Counted from the first letter of the stretch, positions 9,100 to 17,348 are shown. The stretch: 32,564 nucleotides of DNA from Sulfitobacter sp. (GCA_024636405.1 JAGXHC010000160.1:1-32564); one strand, 5' to 3'. The notes: generated from the letters alone by a model not told the origin. Program-made: numbers and translations.

Positions 9100-10023
9100 T
9101 CAAGATGCGCCTGAGCGCCATTTTTCCAGAATGTACCGGCTGGTCATCAGGTCCAGATGTGCGCCGCCGCCGTTCTTGAACAATGTGATCTCGTCGTCGC
9201 TGCGCCGCGTGAACTGGTCCAGGTCATAGTAATCGGCAATCAGATGGTCGCGGCCGATGGTTCCCGCCTCAAGGGGAATATTTATCTCACCTATATGACC
9301 GACGGTAGTGTCGAAACTATCGACAAAGACACGCGCCCGCAGAAGCGCTTCGTCATCGACTTCACGCATGTCGGGGCGGTAAGCCCCAATCAGGTCAACG
9401 TGTTGACCCGGTTGCAGCCACGCACCTCTGATCAGCGGTTCAGTGGACATTGGGGCGCTGGTCACGATGTCGGCCGCCCGGACAGCGGTCTCAAGATCAC
9501 CGGCCACGGTCATATCCGGCAGGCTGCGGGCCAGGCTTGCGGCGCTGGCGCGGGTGCGGTTCCAGACGGTAAAGCGGGCCTTTGGAAAGGCCGCAGAATA
9601 TGCCGCATGCAGCCCGCGTGCCTGGGTGCCGGCACCAACCAAAAGGATGTTGCGGCTGTCCGGCCGCGCAAGTCGCCGCGCGGCAAGCAGGCTGTCTCCG
9701 GCGGTTTTCCACTTTGTCACAAGGTGGAAATCAACAATCGCCTCCATCCCGCCATGCCTGTCGGAAGAAAGCGTCACCCCCCCGTTGACCATCGGCTTGC
9801 CCGCCTTGGAATTGCCCGGAAAGATCGTCGCGGATTTCACCGCGATCCCCATGCCGTCTATCCACGCCGCGCGGCTAAGCAGGGTATCGTCGCCACGGTA
9901 AAGGAATGTATCGCCAATCTCGGCTTTGGGCAGGGTGTGCCCGGCGGCCAGCGCATCGGTCAATTCGATCCAATCCAGCAGGGCATCGCCCTTGGCAAAT
10001 GGAATATTCGGGATATCGGTCAT
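9100..10023 (-). CDS. Ornithine cyclodeaminase / mu-crystallin family protein
   Basis: A 307-residue NAD(P)-dependent enzyme of the OCD/mu-crystallin family, which includes ornithine cyclodeaminase, ketimine and pyrroline-2-carboxylate reductases, alanine dehydrogenase and EutC. Lys63 in GIAVKSATIFPGN is the conserved substrate-site lysine. The Rossmann motif is LLVGAGTQARG at residues 127-137. The usual substrate-carboxylate arginine (R-T-A-A motif) appears as lysine, KTAG at 106-109, so the substrate should not be assumed to be ornithine. The start at 10023 overlaps the stop of the HAD gene (ATGA), placing it last in the DUF188–HAD–OCD run. Confidence 0.88.
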   Translation of the reverse strand: MTDIPNIPFAKGDALLDWIELTDALAAGHTLPKAEIGDTFLYRGDDTLLSRAAWIDGMGIAVKSATIFPGNSKAGKPMVNGGVTLSSDRHGGMEAIVDFHLVTKWKTAGDSLLAARRLARPDSRNILLVGAGTQARGLHAAYSAAFPKARFTVWNRTRASAASLARSLPDMTVAGDLETAVRAADIVTSAPMSTEPLIRGAWLQPGQHVDLIGAYRPDMREVDDEALLRARVFVDSFDTTVGHIGEINIPLEAGTIGRDHLIADYYDLDQFTRRSDDEITLFKNGGGAHLDLMTSRYILEKWRSGAS

Positions 10024-10694
10024 GCGGCCTCCTTGGGTGTAAGCAGATCTTCGGCCACCAGACGGTCGGCCCAGCCCTTTGGGCCTTCAAACAGATGTGT
10101 CCGCCACCCGCGCGCAGCGGCAGCGGCAATATTGTCCGCGCGGTCATCGGTAAAGATCAACTGCGCCGGGTCCACACCGCTGGCATCTTCGAGGGCGGCA
10201 TAAATTTCGGGTGCGGGTTTGATCATGCCCATATGCCCGGAGATGAAATCGCGGTCGAACTGATGCAGGAAAGGATAATGTGTTGCGGCAAAATCATAGC
10301 TTTCAATGCCGAAATTGGTGAGCGAAAAGACCGGCACGCCTTTTGCCTGAAGCGCGGCCATCAGGCGCACGGAATGATCGATAAGCGGCGACGCCATTTC
10401 GATCCAGCGGTCGTGCCACATACGGATCTCTTCGCGCCAATCGGGATAGGTTTCCGCGGTGGCATAAACGGTGTCGGTAAAATGCTCGCCCATGTCAACG
10501 CGATCATTCATGGCGTGCAGATCGACGGCTGCAAACATTTCCCGGCGACGCTGCGCGCCGATGACGCTGTCGTAAAAGCGTTCCGGCTGCCATTCGATCA
10601 GAACGTTGCCGATGTCGAAAACGACGGCTTGTGGCTTCAAGATATGACCTTTCCGATGGGGCTGAAGTTCTTCAAGAACTCCGGCCGTTATCAT
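10020..10694 (-). CDS. HAD-family hydrolase (YihX-like)
   Basis: A haloacid-dehalogenase-type hydrolase with motif I FDIGNVLIEW (nucleophile Asp), a cap region, a threonine-containing motif II (FSLTNFG) and motif IV FTDDRADN. The DxGNV form of motif I is characteristic of the YihX sugar-phosphate phosphatase branch. The ATG at 10694 gives 224 residues with an N-terminal extension unlike the family. A TTG at 10640, preceded by AAAGG, would give a conventional 206-residue protein starting just before the first strand and is a serious alternative. It overlaps the downstream gene by ATGA. The substrate is unknown. Confidence 0.9.
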   Translation of the reverse strand: MITAGVLEELQPHRKGHILKPQAVVFDIGNVLIEWQPERFYDSVIGAQRRREMFAAVDLHAMNDRVDMGEHFTDTVYATAETYPDWREEIRMWHDRWIEMASPLIDHSVRLMAALQAKGVPVFSLTNFGIESYDFAATHYPFLHQFDRDFISGHMGMIKPAPEIYAALEDASGVDPAQLIFTDDRADNIAAAAARGWRTHLFEGPKGWADRLVAEDLLTPKEAA

Positions 10695-10706
10695 TAATGC
10701 AAACTA

Positions 10707-11159
10707 CTATGTCCGCGCCGCTGCGCGTAATTCCCGCTCAAGCGCTTCCAGAAAACGGGAGCGGTCGGTCTTTGTAAAGCCTTTGCCACCGCCCATTCGA
10801 AACGGGTCCGCCGCGCGCAAGTCTGTCATCAGATCGCGTGTGGCCAAAACGTTTCCGATATTGGCGGCTGTCAGGGCTTCGCCGTTGTGTTTCAGCACCC
10901 GCGCGCCCGCTTCGACACAGCGCGCGGCCAGCGGGATATCACCCGTCACCACCACGTCACCCGGCCCGCACCGCTCTGCGATCCACATGTCCGCGACATC
11001 GGGACCGTCGGCAACGATTACCATCTCCACCAGCGGGTTTTGCGAGGGGCGCAAACCGCCGTTGGATACGACGTACATCGACACCTTGTGGCGGGTGGCA
11101 ACCTTTTCCGCTTCTGCTTTTACCGGGCAGGCATCCGCATCAATATAAAGCGCGGTCAT
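10707..11159 (-). CDS. UPF0178 / DUF188 family protein (YaiI/YqxD-type)
   Basis: A 150-residue protein matching the DUF188 family from end to end: [16 protein letters not shown] at the start, [27 protein letters not shown] and [13 protein letters not shown] in the middle. The family has a PIN-like nuclease fold with clustered acidic residues (Asp7, Asp9), but the biochemical role is not established. The gene ends 12 bp before the HAD start, so the three minus-strand genes 11159-9100 probably form one transcript. Confidence 0.93.
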   Translation of the reverse strand: MTALYIDADACPVKAEAEKVATRHKVSMYVVSNGGLRPSQNPLVEMVIVADGPDVADMWIAERCGPGDVVVTGDIPLAARCVEAGARVLKHNGEALTAANIGNVLATRDLMTDLRAADPFRMGGGKGFTKTDRSRFLEALERELRAAART

Positions 11160-11234
11160 GGATGCACCTTGTTCGGGACGGCTTGGGCGCAGTGGCCCCT
11201 TGGCACTGCGCGTTTATTGCGATTCCGCACACCG

Positions 11235-12068
11235 CTAACCCGCATAAAGCGCATCCGCGTGAAAGGCGAGATGATCCTCCATGAAGGTCGACACAAAGAA
11301 ATAGCTGTGGTCATAGCCGGGCTGCATCCGGATTGTCGCATGCTGACGGCGCGTGGCAATGGCCGCGGCAAGGGCTTCGGGCCTCAGCAGGTCAAGAAAT
11401 TGATCCGAGGTGCCCTGATCAATGAGAATCGGCCCGTCAAAACCTTTTTGCTGCATTAAAAGCGTGGCGTCATGCGGCGCCCAGGCGGCCTCATCCGCAC
11501 CCAGATACGCGGTCAGCTGCTTGCGGCCCCAGTCGCTTGCGCTTGGGTTGGCGATGGGTGCAAAGGCAGAGACCGACAGGAACCGCCCCGGCAGGCCCAT
11601 CGCCAGCGTCAGCGCGCCATGCCCGCCCATGGAATGTCCGGTGATGCCCTGCCGCGTCAGGTCGATGGCAAAGTTCTCACCCAGCAACTTTGGAAGCTCA
11701 TCTGCCAGATAGTCCCACATCTGGTAATGCGCTTTCCACGGCGCCTTCGTGGCATTTAGGTAAAACCCCGCACCCTTGCCCATATCATAAGCATCGTCGT
11801 CGGCCACGTCACCGCCGCGCGGCGAGGTGTCGGGAAAGACCAGCGCGATACCATGTTCTGCGGCCCAGCATTGTGCGCCCGATTTGGTCATGGCATTTTC
11901 ATGGGTGCAGGTCAGGCCAGACAGATACCACACGATAGGAACAGGGCCATCACGCACCTCTTCGGGAAGGAACAACCCGAAGGTCATGTCACAATTGCAG
12001 GCGGTCGAGGCGTGCGAATAGACGCCCTGTGTGCCCCCAAAGCAGATATTTTCGGAGATGGTTTTCAT
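11235..12068 (-). CDS. fghA: S-formylglutathione hydrolase
   Basis: FGH hydrolyses S-formylglutathione to formate and glutathione, the second step of glutathione-dependent formaldehyde detoxification in the cytoplasm. The 277-residue alpha/beta-hydrolase has the nucleophile elbow GHSMGG with Ser146, acid Asp222 (DQGTSDQFLD) and His254 (GYDHSYFF), plus the family cysteine in SGLTC (Cys54). The ATG at 12068 (MKTISEN) gives the family length; upstream codons in frame do not resemble the family. It lies 53 bp downstream of the AEC carrier. The glutathione-dependent formaldehyde dehydrogenase that usually acts before FGH is not in this window. Confidence 0.95.
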   Translation of the reverse strand: MKTISENICFGGTQGVYSHASTACNCDMTFGLFLPEEVRDGPVPIVWYLSGLTCTHENAMTKSGAQCWAAEHGIALVFPDTSPRGGDVADDDAYDMGKGAGFYLNATKAPWKAHYQMWDYLADELPKLLGENFAIDLTRQGITGHSMGGHGALTLAMGLPGRFLSVSAFAPIANPSASDWGRKQLTAYLGADEAAWAPHDATLLMQQKGFDGPILIDQGTSDQFLDLLRPEALAAAIATRRQHATIRMQPGYDHSYFFVSTFMEDHLAFHADALYAG

Positions 12069-12121
12069 GGGCTTTCCTTTTGATATCGGTTTGCGGCCTG
12101 CAGCGCCTGATTTCTGCCGGA

Positions 12122-13051
12122 TCAGATGCCAGTGACCCATGCGATCACAAGGCTTACCGTTACAATGCTGAAGGCGGTAGAAACAAGGATCGCCGCAGAT
12201 ACCCGTTGCGGCGCCACACCATAGTGCTGGGCTAGCATATAGACATTTCCCGCGACCGGCAAAGCCGCAGCGCTGATGATGACGCCGGCTTTGTAGGGAT
12301 CGACGCCGAACAGGGCAAGTGCCGCAAAACCGACAAAAAGCGGGTGCAGGACCAATTTGCAAAAGCTGAGCCAACCGGCGATCTGCAACCGCTCCGCAGA
12401 TTTGGTGGCCAGCGATGCCCCGATCGCAAAGAGCGCACCGGGCGTGGCCGCGCCGCCGAGAATGGCAAGAAATTCATTCATCGGCGCAGGGATGGGGATG
12501 CCGATGCCGGACCAGACGAACCCCAGCACGATGGCCACGATCATTGGATTTTTCAGCAAACCGATTCCAATGGTACGCATCAACCGCAGGCTTAGTTGTC
12601 CGTCGCGCGATCCGGTGATCAGAATCACGATGAGACTGGAAAACACCACCAGATCAATGGTCAGCGCCAGCATTACCGGACCAATCGCTTCGGCACCCAG
12701 CAGCAAGGTCAGCATCGGCACACCCAGAAACCCGGTATTGCCGATTACCGCACATTGCGCCTCAATTGCGTTGGTCGGCACATCCAGCTTGCGCAGAAAC
12801 CCCACGATGGTGGCGATGCCGTAAACAAATGTCGTGCCCCAGAGGTATGCCACGACAAGCCGGGTGTCCCATACTTCGGCCAGTGACAGATTGGCCGAGA
12901 ACCGAAACAGCATGGCCGACAGCGCGAAGTAGAACACAAACTTGGTCAGATAAGCCGTTGCCTCTGCCGAAAAGAACCGGGTGCGGCCGGCCCAATAGCC
13001 GACCCCGATAAGTGCAAAGAACGGCAGGGTTTTCAGAAAAATCGCAAGCAT
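12122..13051 (-). CDS. AEC-family transporter (auxin efflux carrier type)
   Basis: A 309-residue membrane protein with about ten helices in the 5+5 arrangement of the AEC family. The start MLAIFLKTLPFFALIGVGYWAGR and the central AVIGNTGFLGVPMLTLLLG (conserved N-x-G-x-x-G-x-P) are typical. Family members export or import small organic acids such as malate; the cargo here is unknown. It is the gene before fghA on the same strand, which may be co-transcribed but does not by itself show a role in C1 metabolism. Confidence 0.9.
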   Translation of the reverse strand: MLAIFLKTLPFFALIGVGYWAGRTRFFSAEATAYLTKFVFYFALSAMLFRFSANLSLAEVWDTRLVVAYLWGTTFVYGIATIVGFLRKLDVPTNAIEAQCAVIGNTGFLGVPMLTLLLGAEAIGPVMLALTIDLVVFSSLIVILITGSRDGQLSLRLMRTIGIGLLKNPMIVAIVLGFVWSGIGIPIPAPMNEFLAILGGAATPGALFAIGASLATKSAERLQIAGWLSFCKLVLHPLFVGFAALALFGVDPYKAGVIISAAALPVAGNVYMLAQHYGVAPQRVSAAILVSTAFSIVTVSLVIAWVTGI

Positions 13052-13117
13052 GGGCCAAGGGTCAGCCAGCTAGCCGTCTGTGTGCAACTGTTAGCTTTAT
13101 GTTTCGGGCGGCCATGA

Positions 13118-14092
13118 TCACCCCGATCCGATAAGCACCCCTGCCGCAAAGACCAGCGCGCCGCCCAGCACCACCTGAAAAGCAGCACGAAAGAAAGGGG
13201 TTTCCATGAATTTGTTCTGGATCCACGCAATCGCCCAAAGTTCAACAAAAACCACGATGAACGCCACCACCGTCGCCGTCCAGAAGTCGGTGATCAGGTA
13301 CGGCAGAGCGTGGCCCAATCCGCCCAGCATGGTCATTACGCCGGAGGCAAATCCGCGCTTTATCGGTGATCCGCGTCCCGAAAGCTCTCCGTCGTCCGAC
13401 GCCGCCTCGGTAAACCCCATGGAAATGCCCGCCCCGACAGAGGCTGCCAGCCCGACCAGGAATGTCGTCCAGGTGTTGTGCGTGGCAAAGGCTGTGGCGA
13501 AGATCGGAGCGAGGGTTGATACGGAACCATCCATGAGCCCTGCAAGGCCCGGCTGTACCCAGGTCAGGATGAATTGGCGGTGGGCCTTGCTGTCTTCGGT
13601 TATGACAGTTTCGGAATCGAGATGCTTGGCCGTAAGATCACCGGCGGTGGTCTGATGTCCTGCCTCTGCGGCGGCCAAATCCCCAAGCAATTTGCGGGTG
13701 TCGGCATCCGTGGTGCGCGCGGCGGCAGTAAGATAGAACCGTTCGGCATCCTGCTCCATCGCGGCTGCTTCGGCGCGGATCCGGTCCAGCCCCAGATTTT
13801 CAACCAGCCAAACGGGCCGACGGGCGTAATATCCGGTGACATGTTCGCGCCGGATCAGCGGAATCGTATCGCCAAAGCGTTTCTGATGCAGATCAATCAG
13901 GCGTTGGCGGTGCTCATCTTCTTCAATCGCCATACCATCGAAAATCGCGGCGCTGTCAGCAAAGTCAGCGCGTAACGTATCGGCATAGCCGCGGTAAATC
14001 CGCGCGTCGTCTTCTTCTGAGGAAATGGCCAGCGCAAGAACCTGCTGCTCCGTCAGGTCTTTGAAACGTTTTCGGTTCAGTGCGAAGGGCAT
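13118..14092 (-). CDS. mbfA: Membrane-bound ferritin-like iron exporter MbfA
   Basis: A fusion of a ferritin-like (erythrin) N-terminal domain and a C-terminal VIT1-type membrane domain, 324 residues. Candidate di-iron ligands are Glu26/Glu27, Glu57-Glu60, His61, Glu113, Glu117, Glu143 and His146. The VIT part begins near residue 180 with GLMDGSVSTLAPIFATAFA. In Agrobacterium and Bradyrhizobium this protein exports iron and protects against iron and peroxide stress, under repression by Irr. The ATG at 14092 is chosen because GGTGAG precedes it closely; a GTG at 14101 is within that ribosome-binding site. An Irr-type palindrome overlaps its promoter. Confidence 0.95.
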   Translation of the reverse strand: MPFALNRKRFKDLTEQQVLALAISSEEDDARIYRGYADTLRADFADSAAIFDGMAIEEDEHRQRLIDLHQKRFGDTIPLIRREHVTGYYARRPVWLVENLGLDRIRAEAAAMEQDAERFYLTAAARTTDADTRKLLGDLAAAEAGHQTTAGDLTAKHLDSETVITEDSKAHRQFILTWVQPGLAGLMDGSVSTLAPIFATAFATHNTWTTFLVGLAASVGAGISMGFTEAASDDGELSGRGSPIKRGFASGVMTMLGGLGHALPYLITDFWTATVVAFIVVFVELWAIAWIQNKFMETPFFRAAFQVVLGGALVFAAGVLIGSG

Positions 14093-14110
14093 GGATCTCA
14101 CCTTTGATCG

Positions 14111-14129
14111 GATTAGAATGATTCTAATC
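14111..14129 (-). promoter_or_regulatory. Iron control element (Irr-box) at the mbfA promoter
   Basis: The perfect 19-bp palindrome GATTAGAATGATTCTAATC fits the ICE pattern TTTAGAA-N3-TTCTAAA bound by the iron regulator Irr in alphaproteobacteria, except for the outermost base of each arm of that pattern. It starts 19 bp upstream of the mbfA ATG. A -10-like TAGAAT (14121-14126) lies inside it on the minus strand and a -35-like TTGCCG (14144-14149) is 17 bp away, so a bound repressor would cover the promoter. Confidence 0.85.
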
Positions 14130-14149
14130 GTTCACCGCGTGCTCGGCAA
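14121..14149 (-). promoter_or_regulatory. Candidate sigma-70 promoter of mbfA
   Basis: On the minus strand, TTGCCG (14149-14144) and TAGAAT (14126-14121) are separated by exactly 17 bp. Both differ from consensus by two or fewer bases. The -10 element sits inside the iron control palindrome, which explains how the site could repress. Confidence 0.65.
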
Positions 14150-14231
14150 CCGGGTTTGCGCGGGTTTATGGCGATTAGCCCTTGGAACTGAGCGGTTCGG
14201 TAAATAACGTGGCCCGAACACCGGAGCATCC

Positions 14232-14849
14232 ATGACCGTCACTGCACAGAACCCCCGCAAGGGCCGAAAATACGATCAGGTGCTTGCCGGTGCCCGGACA
14301 GTTTTCATGGCCGACGGTTTTGAAGGCGCCAGCGTGGACGAGATTGCGCGCGTCGCGGCGGTGTCCAAAGCGACGCTATATCGTTATTTCCCCGACAAGC
14401 GGTTGCTGTTCATGGCGGTCGCAAATGCCGAATGCGGACGTCAGTCGCGACACGCACTTGATGAGATTGACCTGGATGCACCGCCACATATGGTGCTGGC
14501 CGAAACTGGCCGACATTTCCTGCGATTCATCACCTCGAAGCTGGGGCAACAGATGTATCGCATCTGCGTGGCGGAATCGGATCGGTTCCCAGAACTGGGA
14601 CAGCAGTTCTATAACTCTGGCCCCGCCATGATGCGCGCAGAAATGGCGAAGTATTTTGAACAGGCCGAAGCGCGACGCGAATTGCAGATCGACGACCGAC
14701 TTCTGGCGGCTGACCAGTTCGGAGAGTTGTGCAAGGCGGACATTTGGCCGCGACTGATGTTCGGCGTTGCAAAAACAGTAACAGAGGCCGAAATCACACG
14801 CGTTGTTGATGGCGCAGTTGAAACATTCATGGCGAGGTACGGAACATGA
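14232..14849 (+). CDS. TetR-family transcriptional regulator
   Basis: A 205-residue TetR-type regulator. The N-terminal helix-turn-helix is at residues 33-55 (ASVDEIARVAAVSKATLYRYFPDK), the most conserved part of the family; the remainder is a helical ligand-binding domain with no recognised ligand. The start is supported by GGAG six bases upstream. It is divergent from mbfA and shares the 139-bp region between them, though the iron palindrome is much closer to mbfA. Its stop overlaps the following lipoprotein gene (ATGA), so that gene is a likely co-expressed partner. Confidence 0.92.
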   Translation: MTVTAQNPRKGRKYDQVLAGARTVFMADGFEGASVDEIARVAAVSKATLYRYFPDKRLLFMAVANAECGRQSRHALDEIDLDAPPHMVLAETGRHFLRFITSKLGQQMYRICVAESDRFPELGQQFYNSGPAMMRAEMAKYFEQAEARRELQIDDRLLAADQFGELCKADIWPRLMFGVAKTVTEAEITRVVDGAVETFMARYGT

Positions 14850-15106
14850 AAAAAGCGATAATCGCAGCACTTTTTCTGGGCGGATGTACACAGATCGCGA
14901 CCGCACCGCCGCCGCCACCTTCCGGGGATTGCGATGCGCAGGCATATGCTACGCTGATCGGCAAGCCCGCCACTGCAGCGCTCATCGTGCCCGAGCCAAA
15001 GCGCAGTTACCGTAGTGGCGATCCCGTCACCTTGGATTTCCGACCTGACCGGATCAATATCGTATTGGATGGCGCCGACAACATCATCGATGTCAAATGC
15101 GGCTGA
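14846..15106 (+). CDS. I78-type peptidase inhibitor-like lipoprotein
   Basis: An 86-residue exported protein. The first 14 residues form a short lipoprotein signal ending in LGGC (lipid anchor at Cys14), followed by a proline-rich spacer. The remainder matches the I78 serine-protease-inhibitor pattern: Cys-Asp-Ala followed by LIGKPA, then an SGDPVTLDFRPDRINIVLD stretch and a C-terminal VKCG, so Cys25 and the last cysteine probably pair. A periplasmic role in restraining proteases is inferred from the family. It is translationally coupled to the TetR gene and ends one base before the convergent paaK stop. Confidence 0.8.
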   Translation: MKKAIIAALFLGGCTQIATAPPPPPSGDCDAQAYATLIGKPATAALIVPEPKRSYRSGDPVTLDFRPDRINIVLDGADNIIDVKCG

Positions 15107-15107
15107 T

Positions 15108-16418
15108 CTAGGTTTTCGGACGGTTGTCAAGAATGCGCACGGCCTTGCCTTCGGAACGCGCGACTCCGCCAGCATCCGTGACCTCAACCTTCACGCTGAT
15201 CCCGACGCTTTGCTTGACAAGCGCGGCAAGCGCGCGCGCGGCGGTGTCGCGTGCGGCACCTGTCACGCTGGCATCGGCGCATTCACACAGCACCCGCATT
15301 TGATCCATCCGGTCTGGGCGCGACAGTTCGATCTGAAAATGAGGCGACAAGCCCGGCGTGGCCATCAGCGCCTCTTCAATCTGGGTCGGGAAGACGTTGA
15401 CGCCACGCAAAATAATCATGTCGTCAGAACGTCCCGTTACCTTTTCCATGCGACGCATGGTCCGCGCAGTGCCTGCCAACAGACGCGTCAAATCACGCGT
15501 ACGGTAGCGTATGATCGGGAATGCCTGTTTGGTCAAAGAGGTAAAAACCAGTTCGCCACGTTCGCCGTCGGCCACTGGCGCACCTGTATCAGGGTCGATG
15601 ACTTCAGGGTAAAAATGATCCTCCCAGATGTGCAGCCCGTCTTTGGTTTCCACACATTCACAGGCGACACCGGGGCCCATCACCTCGCTTAGTCCGTAGA
15701 TATCAACGGCGTGCATGTCGAAGGCCTGTTCAATTTCAATCCGCATCGCGTTGGTCCACGGCTCTGCGCCAAAGATGCCAACCTCAAGCGAACAGTCGCG
15801 CGGGTCCAGCCCCTGATTGGCAAATTCATCCAGAATCGAAAGCGCGTAGGACGGGGTGACGGTTATGCCCTTGGGTTTGAAATCATCAATCAGGCGGACT
15901 TGTCTGGGCGTCATGCCGCCCGAGACCGGGGTTGTTGTCAACCCCAGCGCGTCGGCGCCCAGATGTATGCCAAGCCCCCCTGTAAAAAGCCCGTAGCCGT
16001 AAGCATTGTGCAGCATATCGCCGGGGCGCATGCCCGAAGCGCGCAAGGATCGCGCGACAACGCTGCCCCAGTGGCCCAGATCTTCCTTGGTATAGCCTAC
16101 GACGGTCGGCTGGCCGGTGGTGCCGGACGAGGCATGGATGCGCGCCACCTGTTCGCGGGGTACGGCGAACATGCCAAAAGGATAGTTGTTACGCAGGTCG
16201 GATTTAACGGTGAAGGGAAACCGAGCCAGATCGTCCAGACTACGCAGATCGTCCGGATGCACGCCCGCAGTGTCAAAAGCCTGCATATAAAACGGGACGT
16301 TGTCATAGGCGTGCCGCAGCGACCAGCGCAGCCTGTCAACCTGAAGCGCGGAAATCTCGTCGCGGCTGGCGATCTCGATCGCATCGAGGCTGTCTTTGGG
16401 CGGTGTGAGATCCTTCAT
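15108..16418 (-). CDS. paaK: Phenylacetate-CoA ligase
   Basis: PaaK activates phenylacetate with ATP and CoA to phenylacetyl-CoA, the entry step of aerobic phenylacetate breakdown in the cytoplasm. The 436-residue adenylate-forming enzyme has the AMP-binding loop HASSGTTGQPT at residues 95-105, YGLSEVMGPGV in the middle, RTRDLTRL, and the late GRSDDMIILRGVNVFPTQIEE typical of PaaK. Length matches the family. It follows paaI with an ATGA overlap. No paaABCDE epoxidase or other pathway gene is in the window. Confidence 0.95.
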   Translation of the reverse strand: MKDLTPPKDSLDAIEIASRDEISALQVDRLRWSLRHAYDNVPFYMQAFDTAGVHPDDLRSLDDLARFPFTVKSDLRNNYPFGMFAVPREQVARIHASSGTTGQPTVVGYTKEDLGHWGSVVARSLRASGMRPGDMLHNAYGYGLFTGGLGIHLGADALGLTTTPVSGGMTPRQVRLIDDFKPKGITVTPSYALSILDEFANQGLDPRDCSLEVGIFGAEPWTNAMRIEIEQAFDMHAVDIYGLSEVMGPGVACECVETKDGLHIWEDHFYPEVIDPDTGAPVADGERGELVFTSLTKQAFPIIRYRTRDLTRLLAGTARTMRRMEKVTGRSDDMIILRGVNVFPTQIEEALMATPGLSPHFQIELSRPDRMDQMRVLCECADASVTGAARDTAARALAALVKQSVGISVKVEVTDAGGVARSEGKAVRILDNRPKT

Positions 16419-16855
16419 GGCGCGGCGTCCTCTTCGACAAAGTGCTGACCTTTGATGCTACGCGATAATCCGCGAAACAAGGCGATGGTACGGCCATCAC
16501 CGCCGGTCACGGTAACATCGTAAATACCTGAGCGTCCCGTGCGCGAGGTTTCCATTGCAGTCGCGGTCAGGATATCCCCGGCCTTGCCGGGCAACAGGAA
16601 TGTAATCTGATTTTGTTGCGCGACCGTCAATTGATTGTAGCTGTTGCAGGCAACGGCAAAGGCGCTGTCGGCAAGTGTAAAGATAAATCCGCCGTGACAG
16701 ATGCCATGACCGTTAAGCATGTCATCGCGCACCATCATGTGCAGCGTCGCAGCGCCAGGCGCAATGTGATCAATGACCATGCCAAGCCCGGCAGACGCGG
16801 CATCCTTGTCAAACATGAGAGCGGCAGATTTTTCGGCCCTTGCCTGGGGGGTCAT
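16415..16855 (-). CDS. paaI: Phenylacetic acid degradation thioesterase PaaI
   Basis: A 146-residue hotdog-fold acyl-CoA thioesterase. The family motif HGICHGGFIFTLADSAFAVACNSYN carries the catalytic Asp and the conserved HGG. In phenylacetate catabolism PaaI hydrolyses stalled hydroxyphenylacetyl-CoA or dead-end ring-modified CoA esters, releasing trapped CoA. It is the first gene of a two-gene unit with paaK (ATGA overlap). The ATG at 16855 starts MTPQARAEKSAALMF, normal for the family. Confidence 0.94.
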   Translation of the reverse strand: MTPQARAEKSAALMFDKDAASAGLGMVIDHIAPGAATLHMMVRDDMLNGHGICHGGFIFTLADSAFAVACNSYNQLTVAQQNQITFLLPGKAGDILTATAMETSRTGRSGIYDVTVTGGDGRTIALFRGLSRSIKGQHFVEEDAAP

Positions 16856-16972
16856 GTCAGCCTGCTTTCATGTTTCATAAATCCGAACTCTCGCACCGTT
16901 GTGTAACACGTTCAACCATTTGATTGTGACGCAGGGCTTGATTTGGCCAAGCTTTGCGGCAAGTGTAAAACC

Positions 16973-17323
16973 ATGACGATGCATGTACCACCATCCGTTT
17001 CACCATTCGAGCGGCCCCCGGAACAGATTGCCTTTCACCGCACGGAACTGTCTGTGATCCTGTCGCTGTATGGGCGTATGGTCGCCGCAGGGGAGTGGCG
17101 CGATTACGGAAAATCCTGTTTGCGCGAGGTGGCGGTGTTTTCAATCTTTCGTCGCACGGCGGAAATCCCACTTTACCGCATTGAAAAGCGCCCCAAACTG
17201 CGGAGTAAGCAGGGGATTTATGCCGTGGTCGGACCCGGCGGTCAGGTTTTGCGGCGAGGGCATGACCTGAAATCCGTTATGCGGGTGCTGGAGCGCAAAT
17301 TGATCCGGGCGGTGGGCGACTAA
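16973..17323 (+). CDS. DUF2794 family protein
   Basis: A 116-residue protein of the DUF2794 family, found almost only in alphaproteobacteria: FHRTELSVILSLYGRMVAAGEWRDY, then FSIFRRTAEIPLYRIEKRP and a C-terminal stretch rich in basic residues. The start at 16973 (MTMHVPP) matches related proteins; a TTG further upstream (16943) is in frame but would add an unlike extension, and a second ATG at 16979 is possible. No function is known. It is divergent from paaI, sharing 117 bp. Confidence 0.85.
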   Translation: MTMHVPPSVSPFERPPEQIAFHRTELSVILSLYGRMVAAGEWRDYGKSCLREVAVFSIFRRTAEIPLYRIEKRPKLRSKQGIYAVVGPGGQVLRRGHDLKSVMRVLERKLIRAVGD

Positions 17324-17348
17324 ACCGTCGCTCCGAAAAAATTTTTGA

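Noticed and set aside
9157..10203. 348-codon plus-strand open frame
   Set aside because: Antisense to the OCD-family gene with its intact Rossmann motif.
14170..14190. GAAC...GTTC repeat before the TetR gene as its operator
   Set aside because: Only 4-bp arms with a 6-base spacer; too weak to call.
16900..16920. GTGT-T-ACAC-like repeat in the paaI/DUF2794 gap as a PaaR operator
   Set aside because: Only 4-bp arms; no extended symmetry and no second copy.
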